A stretch of 57,622 bases of DNA from Clostridia bacterium (GTDB lineage Bacteria; Bacillota; Clostridia; RGIG6154), in assembly GCA_017626145.1 (NCBI GenBank), contig JAGAJK010000009.1, positions 1 through 57,622 on the forward strand, in the 5' to 3' direction. The position numbers were made by a program, and so were the translations under genes. The notes under the pieces were generated by a model, which made no database searches, was not told where the DNA came from, and was given only the letters and a program-made list of their open reading frames with translations. Of this stretch, positions 45,698-55,033 are shown in pieces; position 1 is the first letter of the stretch; the number at the start of each line of letters is the position of its first letter.

Positions 45698-45904
45698 TTA
45701 ATCAATTACTGTCGTTTCGCCTGATTTAACACAATATGTTTTTTCTTTTATCTCAAACCATACGTCAATCACTAATGGGTTATATATAATTTTTATATCA
45801 AAACTTGTCTTATTATAAGCACTGACATAATCATGAATTTCAATATTTGTTGCGTACCATATATTATCTCTGTTACCTACATATTCACAAAACTCTTCTA
45901 TAAG
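45698..45904 (-). pseudogene. C-terminal stub of a polysaccharide deacetylase-like gene
   Basis: I read by hand LIEEFCEYVGNRDNIWYATN, then IEIHDYVSAYNK and a stretch ending YNPLVIDVWFEIKEKTYCVK, with a stop at 45698. This matches the C-terminal part of clostridial NodB-type polysaccharide deacetylases as I recall them. The catalytic NodB portion is gone and the frame is closed by a stop just upstream. It fills the gap between the unknown possible propeller gene and the isomerase-like gene. Confidence 0.55.
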
Positions 45905-45948
45905 ATTCCTTTAATACCATTTTCATATTATCACCTTAAATCATTATT

Positions 45949-46821
45949 TTAAAAATCAATGATATAAAAATTACCATGATTGTCTGCATAATAACATACA
46001 TTATCCCAGAAGTCTATCATTTCAGGTTCAATTGTATATCCCATATTATATAAATCAATAAAAGAAATTTCTTTCTTTTCAGTTAAATCCACAATTCTCA
46101 TTGCAGATGGATTTTCTTCGTTATCTGTAAAACCTTCAAGAGTATATATTTTACTTTTATATGCACATGCACCCTGAATATAATGCTGATAACTACAATC
46201 AAATTGAATCTTTATATCTTTTACGCCAAGTACTACTCTGTTTACACCATACTTTTCATCCATTTTACCATCAGTAACTTCAGGTAAATCAAAAGCAAAA
46301 TATCGTGTTGTGTTTGTTTTATCACGCATAGTAAAAGCATAATATATGCCTTTTTCGTTATCTATTGCAAAATTACCGTAAGGTCTTACATCATCTTTTT
46401 CATCGGATGATTTCCAGTAATTCACATTTTCGGTAAATCCGATTTCAATTATCTGAACTAAGGTTGATTTGAAGTTATTTTCGTTACGTTCGATACGATA
46501 CACAAGAGTTACACCCTTCATTTTATTATCGGTCCAGGAATAATTATTGTAAATATTAGTATAAAGCAATGGAAATTCATCATCTTTACTGTAATATTTA
46601 CATCCAAACATAACAGAGTTACTGTGAGGTCTTAATTCTTCTGTTCTGTCAAGACTGAATGAAGCTGTTTCATTTATTTCTCCGGTATTTTTAACAGATA
46701 TATCGAATTTGCTGATATCGTACACATAACAAGTGCCTACCGAATCAAAACGAAATAAATAATTATTAAAAATTGCTCCGTCCTGATCTCCTTTTATTTT
46801 TCCGATTTTCTTTATATTCAT
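45949..46821 (-). CDS. Unknown protein, possible beta-propeller
   Basis: About 290 residues. The start is set at the ATG at 46821 (GGAGAG six bases upstream); a longer frame to 46890 overlaps the previous gene and has no site. No signal peptide. The sequence consists of repeated strand-rich segments (FNNYLFRFDSVGTCYVYD, PLLYTNIYNNYS, KIYTLEGFTDNEE, NVCYYADNHGNFYIIDF) like blades of a propeller that could bind a carbohydrate. I do not recognise the family. It follows the surface-protein partner gene and precedes the deacetylase stub. It may be a cytoplasmic binding or enzyme subunit for the same glycan. Confidence 0.65.
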   Translation of the reverse strand: MNIKKIGKIKGDQDGAIFNNYLFRFDSVGTCYVYDISKFDISVKNTGEINETASFSLDRTEELRPHSNSVMFGCKYYSKDDEFPLLYTNIYNNYSWTDNKMKGVTLVYRIERNENNFKSTLVQIIEIGFTENVNYWKSSDEKDDVRPYGNFAIDNEKGIYYAFTMRDKTNTTRYFAFDLPEVTDGKMDEKYGVNRVVLGVKDIKIQFDCSYQHYIQGACAYKSKIYTLEGFTDNEENPSAMRIVDLTEKKEISFIDLYNMGYTIEPEMIDFWDNVCYYADNHGNFYIIDF

Positions 46822-46879
46822 AATTATCTCTCCAATTAAATATATCATATGCAGTGCCCTTACGGGCACTGCATAAATT

Positions 46880-49576
46880 TTAATTTTCATACTTTAAAGT
46901 AAGATAAGCATTAGGACCACCTGTTATAATCTGAACTTCTTCTCCGACATGGAAATTTGAAATTGAAAGGTTTTCAAGCTTATGAGTGTTCTTATTAACA
47001 CTTCCGAGTATTCTTGTTCCCACGGTACGAAGTCCGTATTCACCGCAGTCCACAAGTATAAGAAATTCTTCATAGTTGATTCTTACAATTTTACCGTAAA
47101 GCAATTCATATGTATTTACCGTATTTGTTTCATAGTCATACATATAGTAATCGTCTGTTTCTTCCGTAACAATTGTACCTGTTCCCACAAATTCAAAGTT
47201 TCTGCTTGGAAGGTACGGCTTACCGCCACGAATATCAACAGACCAGTCAACGAGATTTGTTCCTACCACATCGATTTTCAGGAAATCTCCAACATAGAAT
47301 TCTTCTCCGGCTGCCATCTTTCTGTTGTAATCATCTTCTTTTAAGTAGTAACTTCTTTTTTCAAAAGTACCTGTGCCTTTGCCGCCGCCTCTTATACCTT
47401 CCATACCGATTACTTTATATCCATAAACAAAGTCTTCTTTATCGATTACCACTCTTCTCATGCTTTCAACATATAAAAATGTAGGTGTATTACTTTCTGC
47501 AGCAGCATCGCTTAAATTACCGTTATAAATAACGGCTCCTACCTGAAGAAAATCATCGGGATTGTATAAAGACATTGTATATACCATACCGTTTTCAAAA
47601 GCACTGGGATTTAACACTTTATATTCGGATTCCCTTGTTTTATTGGTAGGAATAACAAACACTTTTGCGTTTGGATTGAAAAGATAATTCGAACCCTGGA
47701 TAAACCATTTTGTCCAGTCAACCATTGCGGTAATCTCTTCTACAAAATTTACGTCATCAGGATTACTTTCTCCAAGACCATTATCTTTGGCGGTAAACAA
47801 TGAAGTGATTTTATCGGAGCTGTTGGCTTTATATCTTATAAGTCCGCCCACTATCTCACCTGCGTTAGTTTCGATAAAAGTTGAAACATTCTCTTTTGAT
47901 ACGCCTGCCGTTCCTTCAAGTTCTATTTTATCCGCAAAAGTAAAGTTTTTCCATTCACCGTCTTCAGTAAACACTCTGAGGCTGATTTCAGGGTCAATAC
48001 TTGTTCTCGACTTCATTGCCGCTTTAACGATACCGTATGAATATAAATCAGCACCAACGGTTATTCCCGCAATTACACCATCCATAATATAGAAGGTATA
48101 TGCATTACCAAGTTGGGGATAGACAGCTCTGTCGGAGCTTGTGATATTATTATCCTCACAATATTTGATATGCTTAATCAAATCTTTTGAAAGTCGGTAA
48201 CTTTTACCTGCAACCTCTATTACGTCATCTGATATTGATGCAACTTCACCTTTTTGACGTTCACTGCTTGCATCAATACAAAAATAATTCGTTTCACTGC
48301 ATTCTAAAACTCTGATTGTACTGTTTAACGGAATATCAGTATAATTTGCTTTAACACCGTAAATTGAAACGGAATTGATTCCGTTATTGTCAAGCTGAAT
48401 ATACTTTTCACCTTTATATGTCTGACCATTCTTTAAACCAATTCTTAAAAGAGAGGCATCAACATAATCTACAACATAATAATTGTATCTGTAAATTAAC
48501 GCAGTATCGATTGTTCCTTCATCTTCAGAAGCAGTTAAAACGATTTTACCTTCACAGTTTTTAGGACTCTCCATCTGAGAAAGAGAGCTTATTCTTTTAC
48601 CGTTTTCTGTTACAGTATTAACATTTCCGACAATTACACTGTTTTCATTACCATTTTCGTCAATGTAAATAATCTCACTGTCATTGTATTCCGAAATATT
48701 ATTGAAATCAATTTCCATATACTTACTGTCTGATTTTTGAGCAATATACACTATTTTATATTCCTGTATAAGCTCATTGAACATAGCATATGCTTCAACC
48801 TGTTTTGAAAAATATCCGGATAAATCGGAACCATCAGTATTGATTTTAGTTCTGTTTATTTCAATATACCCATCACGAAGAGTTGCACCTCCGTAAACGG
48901 ATAAACCTCTTACAGCATTTACAAATCCGCTGACATCGTAAATTCCATGAATAGTATTTAAAAGATTTTTACCGGGAACAACCGTATAATTTACACTACC
49001 ACCCTCAGAATAGTCTGCCACACAAAGATCAGTTGTAAGTGCTTTTTTGAGCAAATGTGCCAGGTCTTTTCTCGAAATAAATTCGTCTGTACTTTCAGGA
49101 TATGAGGATAAAATATTGATTTCGTCACATACAATTAAAAGTGCTTCGTTTGTTTTGCCGTAGTACTCGTATTTGTATCCGTAACCCAAAGCATTTACGA
49201 TACATTCAAGAGCATATCCATAAGTTACCTTATTGTTATCAGGATTCTGAATATAAACATTTTCAAGAGCATTTTCTTTACCAAGTCTTGCATTTGACAT
49301 AATAACCGCAAATTCAGTCATAGTAAGAAAGGATTCCTTTGACTTTTCGGTATCATCCCAGATGCCTATTGAATGTAAAAAGCTTATTGTTTGCATATCG
49401 GGATCTGATGCTGAATCTTCGACTGATGCCTCTCCCGAAAGTTCTCCTACATCAAACTTAAAGATATAATCGATAATCTCGGAAGCGGGAATGTCGTTAT
49501 ACGCAAAGGCAGAAACAGATGACATTGAAATAATGAAAACAAGTAATAAGCTAAATAATCTTCTGATTTTTCTCAT
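46880..49576 (-). CDS. Large secreted protein of unknown function, partner of the SLH surface protein (copy 2)
   Basis: This 898-residue protein has a signal peptide (RKIRRLFSLLLVFIISMSSV, cut near AFA-Y). The N-terminal 40-200 region resembles degenerate SLH repeats (LTMTEFAVIMSNARLG, SRKDLAHLLKKALT). A long beta-rich body follows with no recognised catalytic motif. It is homologous over the full length to 10921-13587 and has the same gene order: it starts immediately after the stop of an SLH-anchored protein gene (ribosome binding site GGAGGCGG inside that gene's end). It may dock to, or be displayed with, the SLH protein. The function is unknown; the duplication of the pair is the main evidence that they act together. 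Confidence 0.8.
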   Translation of the reverse strand: MRKIRRLFSLLLVFIISMSSVSAFAYNDIPASEIIDYIFKFDVGELSGEASVEDSASDPDMQTISFLHSIGIWDDTEKSKESFLTMTEFAVIMSNARLGKENALENVYIQNPDNNKVTYGYALECIVNALGYGYKYEYYGKTNEALLIVCDEINILSSYPESTDEFISRKDLAHLLKKALTTDLCVADYSEGGSVNYTVVPGKNLLNTIHGIYDVSGFVNAVRGLSVYGGATLRDGYIEINRTKINTDGSDLSGYFSKQVEAYAMFNELIQEYKIVYIAQKSDSKYMEIDFNNISEYNDSEIIYIDENGNENSVIVGNVNTVTENGKRISSLSQMESPKNCEGKIVLTASEDEGTIDTALIYRYNYYVVDYVDASLLRIGLKNGQTYKGEKYIQLDNNGINSVSIYGVKANYTDIPLNSTIRVLECSETNYFCIDASSERQKGEVASISDDVIEVAGKSYRLSKDLIKHIKYCEDNNITSSDRAVYPQLGNAYTFYIMDGVIAGITVGADLYSYGIVKAAMKSRTSIDPEISLRVFTEDGEWKNFTFADKIELEGTAGVSKENVSTFIETNAGEIVGGLIRYKANSSDKITSLFTAKDNGLGESNPDDVNFVEEITAMVDWTKWFIQGSNYLFNPNAKVFVIPTNKTRESEYKVLNPSAFENGMVYTMSLYNPDDFLQVGAVIYNGNLSDAAAESNTPTFLYVESMRRVVIDKEDFVYGYKVIGMEGIRGGGKGTGTFEKRSYYLKEDDYNRKMAAGEEFYVGDFLKIDVVGTNLVDWSVDIRGGKPYLPSRNFEFVGTGTIVTEETDDYYMYDYETNTVNTYELLYGKIVRINYEEFLILVDCGEYGLRTVGTRILGSVNKNTHKLENLSISNFHVGEEVQIITGGPNAYLTLKYEN

Positions 49577-49577
49577 T

Positions 49578-52500
49578 CTATTCCGCCTCCGTTAATTTTA
49601 ATATTCTTACAAGCATTGTAGCTGCCTGTGCTTTGGTTACTGTTCCCTTCGCATCAAATTCAGTGTCGGAAACACCAACCATAATTTTATTTCCGTAAAT
49701 TGCATTTACATATACTCTTGCCCATTCGGAAATATTGTCGAAATCTGCAAAAGTATTAATTAAACCGTCTTCCACTTCTGCAAGCTTGCCTGCATTTTTA
49801 AGGGATACATAAAGAATTTTACACATTTCTTCACGGGAAATTGTGTCATTCGGTCTGAAGTTTGTGTCCTTTGCAATAGTTCCGTTATCAAGCATTGTCT
49901 GAAGCTTTTTAGCAAATTCTCCATCCTTTACGTCGCTAAATTGACTTGAATATTCGCTTTCTGCAAGCTTTAATGCGTCAAATAAGAATGTTACCATTTC
50001 CTCTCTTGATACATTTACATCAGGATTATAATTTCCCTTATCATCTGTTTTCATAACACCACGAGTTTCCATATCCTTAATGTAAGCTTCACCCCAGTGT
50101 CCGCTTATATCTGTAACCTTTGTATTATCCTGTGTTTCAGGAACAGTTTGCATATTATTTATATTTACAACTCCGGATGTGGTGCCTGCATTTGCATATC
50201 CACCGCCTCCACCAAAACCGCCTGATGTGCCACCTGATGTACCGCCTGACGGCATATCAAGATTACCCGCAACGTACACAGAAACAGAAACCTTTTTTCC
50301 TGTTGACGGATTTGTGTCACCCACAGGCGTTACGGAAAAGGTAACAAGCTTTACACCTGCAAAGTTTTTCACAAGATTGGGCTCATTTGTGTAAGAAGCA
50401 ATTCCATCAATTGTCCATTCATAAACAGAATTTAATTCTCTTGCATTGTGAGGGTGGAAATATGTATAGCTTCCGATTATTCTTCCGCCCGACTCGGTAA
50501 TACGTAAATCGTAGGCAGAAGGTGCAGAAGGACCAATATATTCCTTACTTAAAGTTTCTTTTCCTGTTTCGGGTGAATTAACAGATACGGGAGTAACGCC
50601 AAATTTAATGTATTTATCTGTTAAATCTTCTGTGAGAACAAGAGTTTTTTCTGTCTGTCCCGGAATTTGCGTAAGAGAGCCGTTATTCATATCGTATATA
50701 TACCATTTGTATATACTTGCACCTTCCGTATCGGCATTTATATCATTAAACGAATACTTTGCCGCAACAGTTCCGCCTATTTTAAAATCACCATCAATTA
50801 ATACATCAGTTGCAACAGGTGCCGTAGGTTTTACAAGTATATTCGAGAATGCTTCTTCACCTGTTGTTCCGTCAGTGGTTTTAGGTATTACGCAAAATCT
50901 GATAAATTTATCCTTATATGCATCTTCTACTGTGTATGTAAGAGAGGTTGCTCCGGGAATATCGTAGTATGTACCATTCTGAAAATCAGAATACATCCAT
51001 TTTACAACTGATGCATCTGCTTTGCCTTCAACCTGATAGAAATTATATGACCCCGTAAGAGTTTCTCCCTTAATAACGTCACCATTTGCAGTTACATTTA
51101 AAGCTTTTGGTGTTGTATCATCATGAGAAAGTACTTTAAGTTCAAGCTTTTTGATAAATTCCGACTGTGCGGCACCTCTGTATGACGGAATGCATGATAC
51201 GGTAACCTCAACAGTCCCCGAGTTAGCGGATGAGTCAATTACTATTATGTTGTCAATAACATTTACTCCCGGTAAATCAGGTACAGATACAACTACATTC
51301 TGTCCGGTAAGACCATCTTGTTCATTAAACTGATTAAACAATTTACCTGTAGTTACGGGAACTTTAACAACATCATTTCCTTTTGGAACGGTTACAGAAT
51401 TAAGTGTGTACGTTTCAATATCCGAAATCATAAGCTCACCGAGATACACATCGTCAATAATAGCTTCGGCATCAAATGCTGCAAAAGACATAAAACCGAA
51501 TGCATATTGTCCTGCTGTAGGTGTCATAAATGAAAGAGTTACTCTCTTCCAGTCATCGTTTATTTCCGTCATTTCATTATTTCGGTCAAGTTTCTCCACA
51601 GTTCCCATCCAGTTATATGCTTCATAACCTGAATAGGTTTTCATATTAGCGGATTTTACCATACCCGAAACAATATAAGTTTTATTGGCTTCAAGATTAA
51701 TTTTCTGGTGGAAATTCTGACTCGCGGTAGTTCTTGAATGTGCACGCAAAGCATAATTTCCCGTATATGCATCGTCGGTAATTTCAATCGCAATACCCTG
51801 GTCAAACCAAGGTTCAACACTTCCGCTTTCAAAATTGCCGTTCACTATTTTATTTGTAAGTGCAATAAGGTCACCAATTGGGCCGCAAACATCACTTTCT
51901 TCAACAGCACCCGTCTTTTCATACTCCCCTTCACTTACGGGAGTAATCACACATTTAAAATACTTTCCGTCGTATTCATCTTTTATTTCAAAGATTTTTC
52001 CCGACTGAACACAATTCCAACCATCTGCACCGTTATCCGATATAAACCATTCTATTTCAGAGCCTTCTTCAGAATCTCCGTTAGGGTCATAAAAATCGTA
52101 AGAAGCGGTTATGCTTGTTCCTTTTGCATAAAGTTCCGAACTGAAACTGATATTATTTGCAACAGGAGCTTTTTCAGGTACAATTACATTACTTTCATAG
52201 AATTGAGTACCTTCGAGACCTGAAAATGTAACAGGCTTCACCTTAAATTTAATGTACTTTTCGTACATAGCATTAGTAACTGTGATTTCTTTGGCATTTT
52301 GGTTATCTATTTTGACAAACTCACCATCGGCACTGTCACACATATACCATTCGTAATAAGATGCGCCTTCCTGAGTTTCTGAAATTAAATCGTAATCTGC
52401 AATAATTTTAGTGTTTGGAATCACTCTGCCCTGAATTCTTACGTTATCTGCAACGGGAGGCATTGTTGCATATGAAGAAAATGAAATTTCATTTTCTTTA

Positions 52501-53654
52501 AAGCCCATCTGCTGTATCATACCTACGGTTTCATTAACCGGAACCGCCCTTTCAGGGTCAATTACAAACTTATATTCACCCTCCGTAAGCGCCTGTTCAA
52601 AGGTTGCAGTATATGTAAATGTTTCTTGGTTATAACTGCCGTTATGTGCAACAGTGTTTCCTGAAGAATCAACAACCGTAATTGCATTTTCAGATACTGT
52701 AACAGGAGCATCAAACACCAAGTTGAGCTCTTGCGGGTTATATATAATACCTACATCGGTATTTGGAATAACCTTAGCTTCAACTTCCGATTTTTGATTG
52801 AAAATCCTCAAATCATCCAAATCAAACTGTTCATCGGTAACATCAAGCGCGTTTAAAAAATGTATTGTAATATCTTCAATAGAATCCATTACCTTAGGTT
52901 GTGTTTTATTATAGTCATAATAATCAAACCACCAGGCGTTGAGATTTTTATTCTTATATGATGTAAGAAGTACGCCGTTTTCATTGTATATGTACATGTC
53001 CGCTTTGCCATCTTTGTTATTCCACACACTCTTAACGGTATACCATTTATCTAAATCATAAGTTATAAGTGTTTCTAAATTCCCCTGCATAAAGGTTTGA
53101 GGATTTGTTCCGCCTACATGAGACCAGGTTGAACGGAAATTACCTGTCGTGACACCGTTTGATGTGCTCGATGTCATTGCAAGTGCTACTCTGAGATTAT
53201 AACCTATTTCGTTATATCCGTTGGTATTTTTTGTGCCGCTTGTAGGGTAATTATATTTGATATATTTTCTTAAATCATATGAATTGGTTCTGACCTTCAT
53301 TTCAAGAACCGTACAGTTATCCATATCTCTTAAAAACTTTCCGTCAGAAAACTTTTTTGAATATGCAACAACTTTACCATCGCTGTTGGTCTGCAGACCC
53401 GTATACGAAAGACGTAGAAACTTGTTTCCGTTTTCTTCGGTAATAATTGTTGCAGTCTTTGTTCCGGGTGAAGCATCGGCCCTAAAATACCAGTCTGACA
53501 AATCACCATCCTCAAAATCATCGTTTACATAACTGACCGTTTTAGTAATCGTTTCATCATCGGAAGCAGTATCCGCATAAACGCACGGCACAGCAACGGA
53601 TGTCATTAACAATGCTGTTACGCATAGCATAGATAGTGCTTTTTTAATTCTCAT
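49578..53654 (-). CDS. SLH-anchored multidomain surface protein (copy 2) with carbohydrate-binding module
   Basis: 1358 residues from the ATG at 53654, which follows a perfect AAAGGAGG; the longer frame to 53717 is rejected. Signal peptide MRIKKALSMLCVTALLMTSV, cut near VYA-D. Domain order: concanavalin-like (about 40-290, NDDFEDGDLSDWYF), Ig-like SbsA type (about 300-410), AIR9-like repeats (signature 'YEKYIKFKVKPVTF'), a CBM4/9-like module (about 600-745, NGNFESGSVEPWFDQG ... EAIIDDVYLGEL), further AIR9-like repeats, a Gly/Ser-rich linker near 1138, and three SLH repeats (about 1180-1358). It is anchored on the cell wall and binds glycan; no catalytic domain is seen. Architecture parallels 13612-16665, with the CBM module added. 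Confidence 0.9.
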   Translation of the reverse strand: MRIKKALSMLCVTALLMTSVAVPCVYADTASDDETITKTVSYVNDDFEDGDLSDWYFRADASPGTKTATIITEENGNKFLRLSYTGLQTNSDGKVVAYSKKFSDGKFLRDMDNCTVLEMKVRTNSYDLRKYIKYNYPTSGTKNTNGYNEIGYNLRVALAMTSSTSNGVTTGNFRSTWSHVGGTNPQTFMQGNLETLITYDLDKWYTVKSVWNNKDGKADMYIYNENGVLLTSYKNKNLNAWWFDYYDYNKTQPKVMDSIEDITIHFLNALDVTDEQFDLDDLRIFNQKSEVEAKVIPNTDVGIIYNPQELNLVFDAPVTVSENAITVVDSSGNTVAHNGSYNQETFTYTATFEQALTEGEYKFVIDPERAVPVNETVGMIQQMGFKENEISFSSYATMPPVADNVRIQGRVIPNTKIIADYDLISETQEGASYYEWYMCDSADGEFVKIDNQNAKEITVTNAMYEKYIKFKVKPVTFSGLEGTQFYESNVIVPEKAPVANNISFSSELYAKGTSITASYDFYDPNGDSEEGSEIEWFISDNGADGWNCVQSGKIFEIKDEYDGKYFKCVITPVSEGEYEKTGAVEESDVCGPIGDLIALTNKIVNGNFESGSVEPWFDQGIAIEITDDAYTGNYALRAHSRTTASQNFHQKINLEANKTYIVSGMVKSANMKTYSGYEAYNWMGTVEKLDRNNEMTEINDDWKRVTLSFMTPTAGQYAFGFMSFAAFDAEAIIDDVYLGELMISDIETYTLNSVTVPKGNDVVKVPVTTGKLFNQFNEQDGLTGQNVVVSVPDLPGVNVIDNIIVIDSSANSGTVEVTVSCIPSYRGAAQSEFIKKLELKVLSHDDTTPKALNVTANGDVIKGETLTGSYNFYQVEGKADASVVKWMYSDFQNGTYYDIPGATSLTYTVEDAYKDKFIRFCVIPKTTDGTTGEEAFSNILVKPTAPVATDVLIDGDFKIGGTVAAKYSFNDINADTEGASIYKWYIYDMNNGSLTQIPGQTEKTLVLTEDLTDKYIKFGVTPVSVNSPETGKETLSKEYIGPSAPSAYDLRITESGGRIIGSYTYFHPHNARELNSVYEWTIDGIASYTNEPNLVKNFAGVKLVTFSVTPVGDTNPSTGKKVSVSVYVAGNLDMPSGGTSGGTSGGFGGGGGYANAGTTSGVVNINNMQTVPETQDNTKVTDISGHWGEAYIKDMETRGVMKTDDKGNYNPDVNVSREEMVTFLFDALKLAESEYSSQFSDVKDGEFAKKLQTMLDNGTIAKDTNFRPNDTISREEMCKILYVSLKNAGKLAEVEDGLINTFADFDNISEWARVYVNAIYGNKIMVGVSDTEFDAKGTVTKAQAATMLVRILKLTEAE

Positions 53655-53728
53655 GATAAACCTCCTTTTATTGTGCCACTCAAAGTTGCTGTACAGTGCC
53701 GAAAAGTTTTTCGGCACTGTACTTAATA

Positions 53729-54962
53729 TTAATCAATTTTCATTGCTGAAAAATCAATAGCTGTAAATCCCGGAATTGCTGATTGTATTGCTGATAATTT
53801 AATTGTATAATCTTTAGATGCAGGATTTACAAAGTATGTTGAAGCGTTGTTGGCATACTTGTTTCCTTCTATTGTAACTTCGCACAAATCGCCAAATTTA
53901 TATTCAGGATTATCTTTGCCATTAACAGTAAGGTTGTTTTTGTAAATAAGTCCTTTTCCGTAAATAAGTTCATCTGTATTTACAATTACAGTAGTACCAT
54001 CTTCATCATATTTATAAAGTTCATCAAAATACTTCTCCTGATATTTACCCCTTGAAACCTCTTCTGTATTTTTATAAATGAAATTCTGTGCATCAGCAAT
54101 CTGTGTTGCATATTTTTCAACCGATGGGGTCGGATATGACGTAATCCATGCAGACTGAACGCAATTTACAAAAATGTTATTTGCGATATTATGTTCTCTT
54201 CCTGCATTTCCTCTTATTGCAGTACCATTAATATTTGCAAATATATTTCCGTCTATCTGAACATCTGCAAAATGGTCATCAAGGAATATTGCGCCTACAG
54301 GCGATGGAGTTTCGATATTTGAACTTATATCGTGAATATAGTTTCCTGTTATCTTGTTATCTCTTGATGTCCATTTTCTTCCTGCATAGATAGCACCTGC
54401 ATCCTCTGTTTCCTTACAAACATTGGAAATATCGTTGTTTTTGATTTCATTTTCCACACCCTGGAAATAAATTGCAGCGTGTTCAGAATCGTAAATTTTG
54501 TTATGCTCTACAGTATGACCCATACCGTAAAGAGAAACTGCATATGTATATGTTTTATCAAGTCTTGCGAATTTTGAAATTCTATTGTTTCTTATAATGT
54601 TACCGCCTGTATAAAGTGATTTTGCATCCCCTGCATTTACAATTATTGCATTGTTTACATCATGAATGTTACAATTTCCCACTACGTTGTATCTGCCGCC
54701 CAAAATATAAATTGCAGTCTGTGCAGTATTGGATATTTCGCAGTTTTTGATTATTACGTTTCTGCTTGAAGATTTAATAGCACCGCTTATCAGTATAAGT
54801 TGCAAAAACCGCATCTGCGAATTCGTTATCAGCAATTTTAACATATCCTGCTTTTTTAATATTACTTTGGATCAAATCAAATTCTTCTTTTTCAGCATTA
54901 TCTTTTCTGTAAAAAATACAGTTATCAAATTCAATTTTTTCAAAATCCACATCAAAAATCAC
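53729..54962 (-). pseudogene. Truncated and frameshifted beta-helix gene
   Basis: The beta-helix part (GAIKSSSRNVIIKNCEISNT, then NNRISKFAR, GNYIHDISS, up to IKLSAIQSAIPGF) belongs to the family of 1008, 16759 and 22370, but the signal peptide and the N-terminal ~250 residues are missing. The first ~60 codons lie in another frame (GTG at 54962; DVDFEKIEFDNCIFYRKDN ... FADAVFATYTD). They join the main frame near 54780 if one base is removed from GATAAGCGGTGC, giving T-D-N-G-A-I-K. The context is not slippery, so I read a true indel. No stalk domain at the end. Probably inactive. Confidence 0.7.
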
Positions 54963-55033
54963 TAAATCTCACCCACTCAAAATCTATTTTAATTTTTTTA
55001 ATCAATAGCATTTAAAACAACTTCTAAAAACAA

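Noticed and set aside
53655-53717. Longer N-terminus of the SLH protein starting at 53717
   Set aside because: The extra 21 residues precede a perfect AAAGGAGG and ATG followed by a classic signal peptide; a signal peptide should be at the start.
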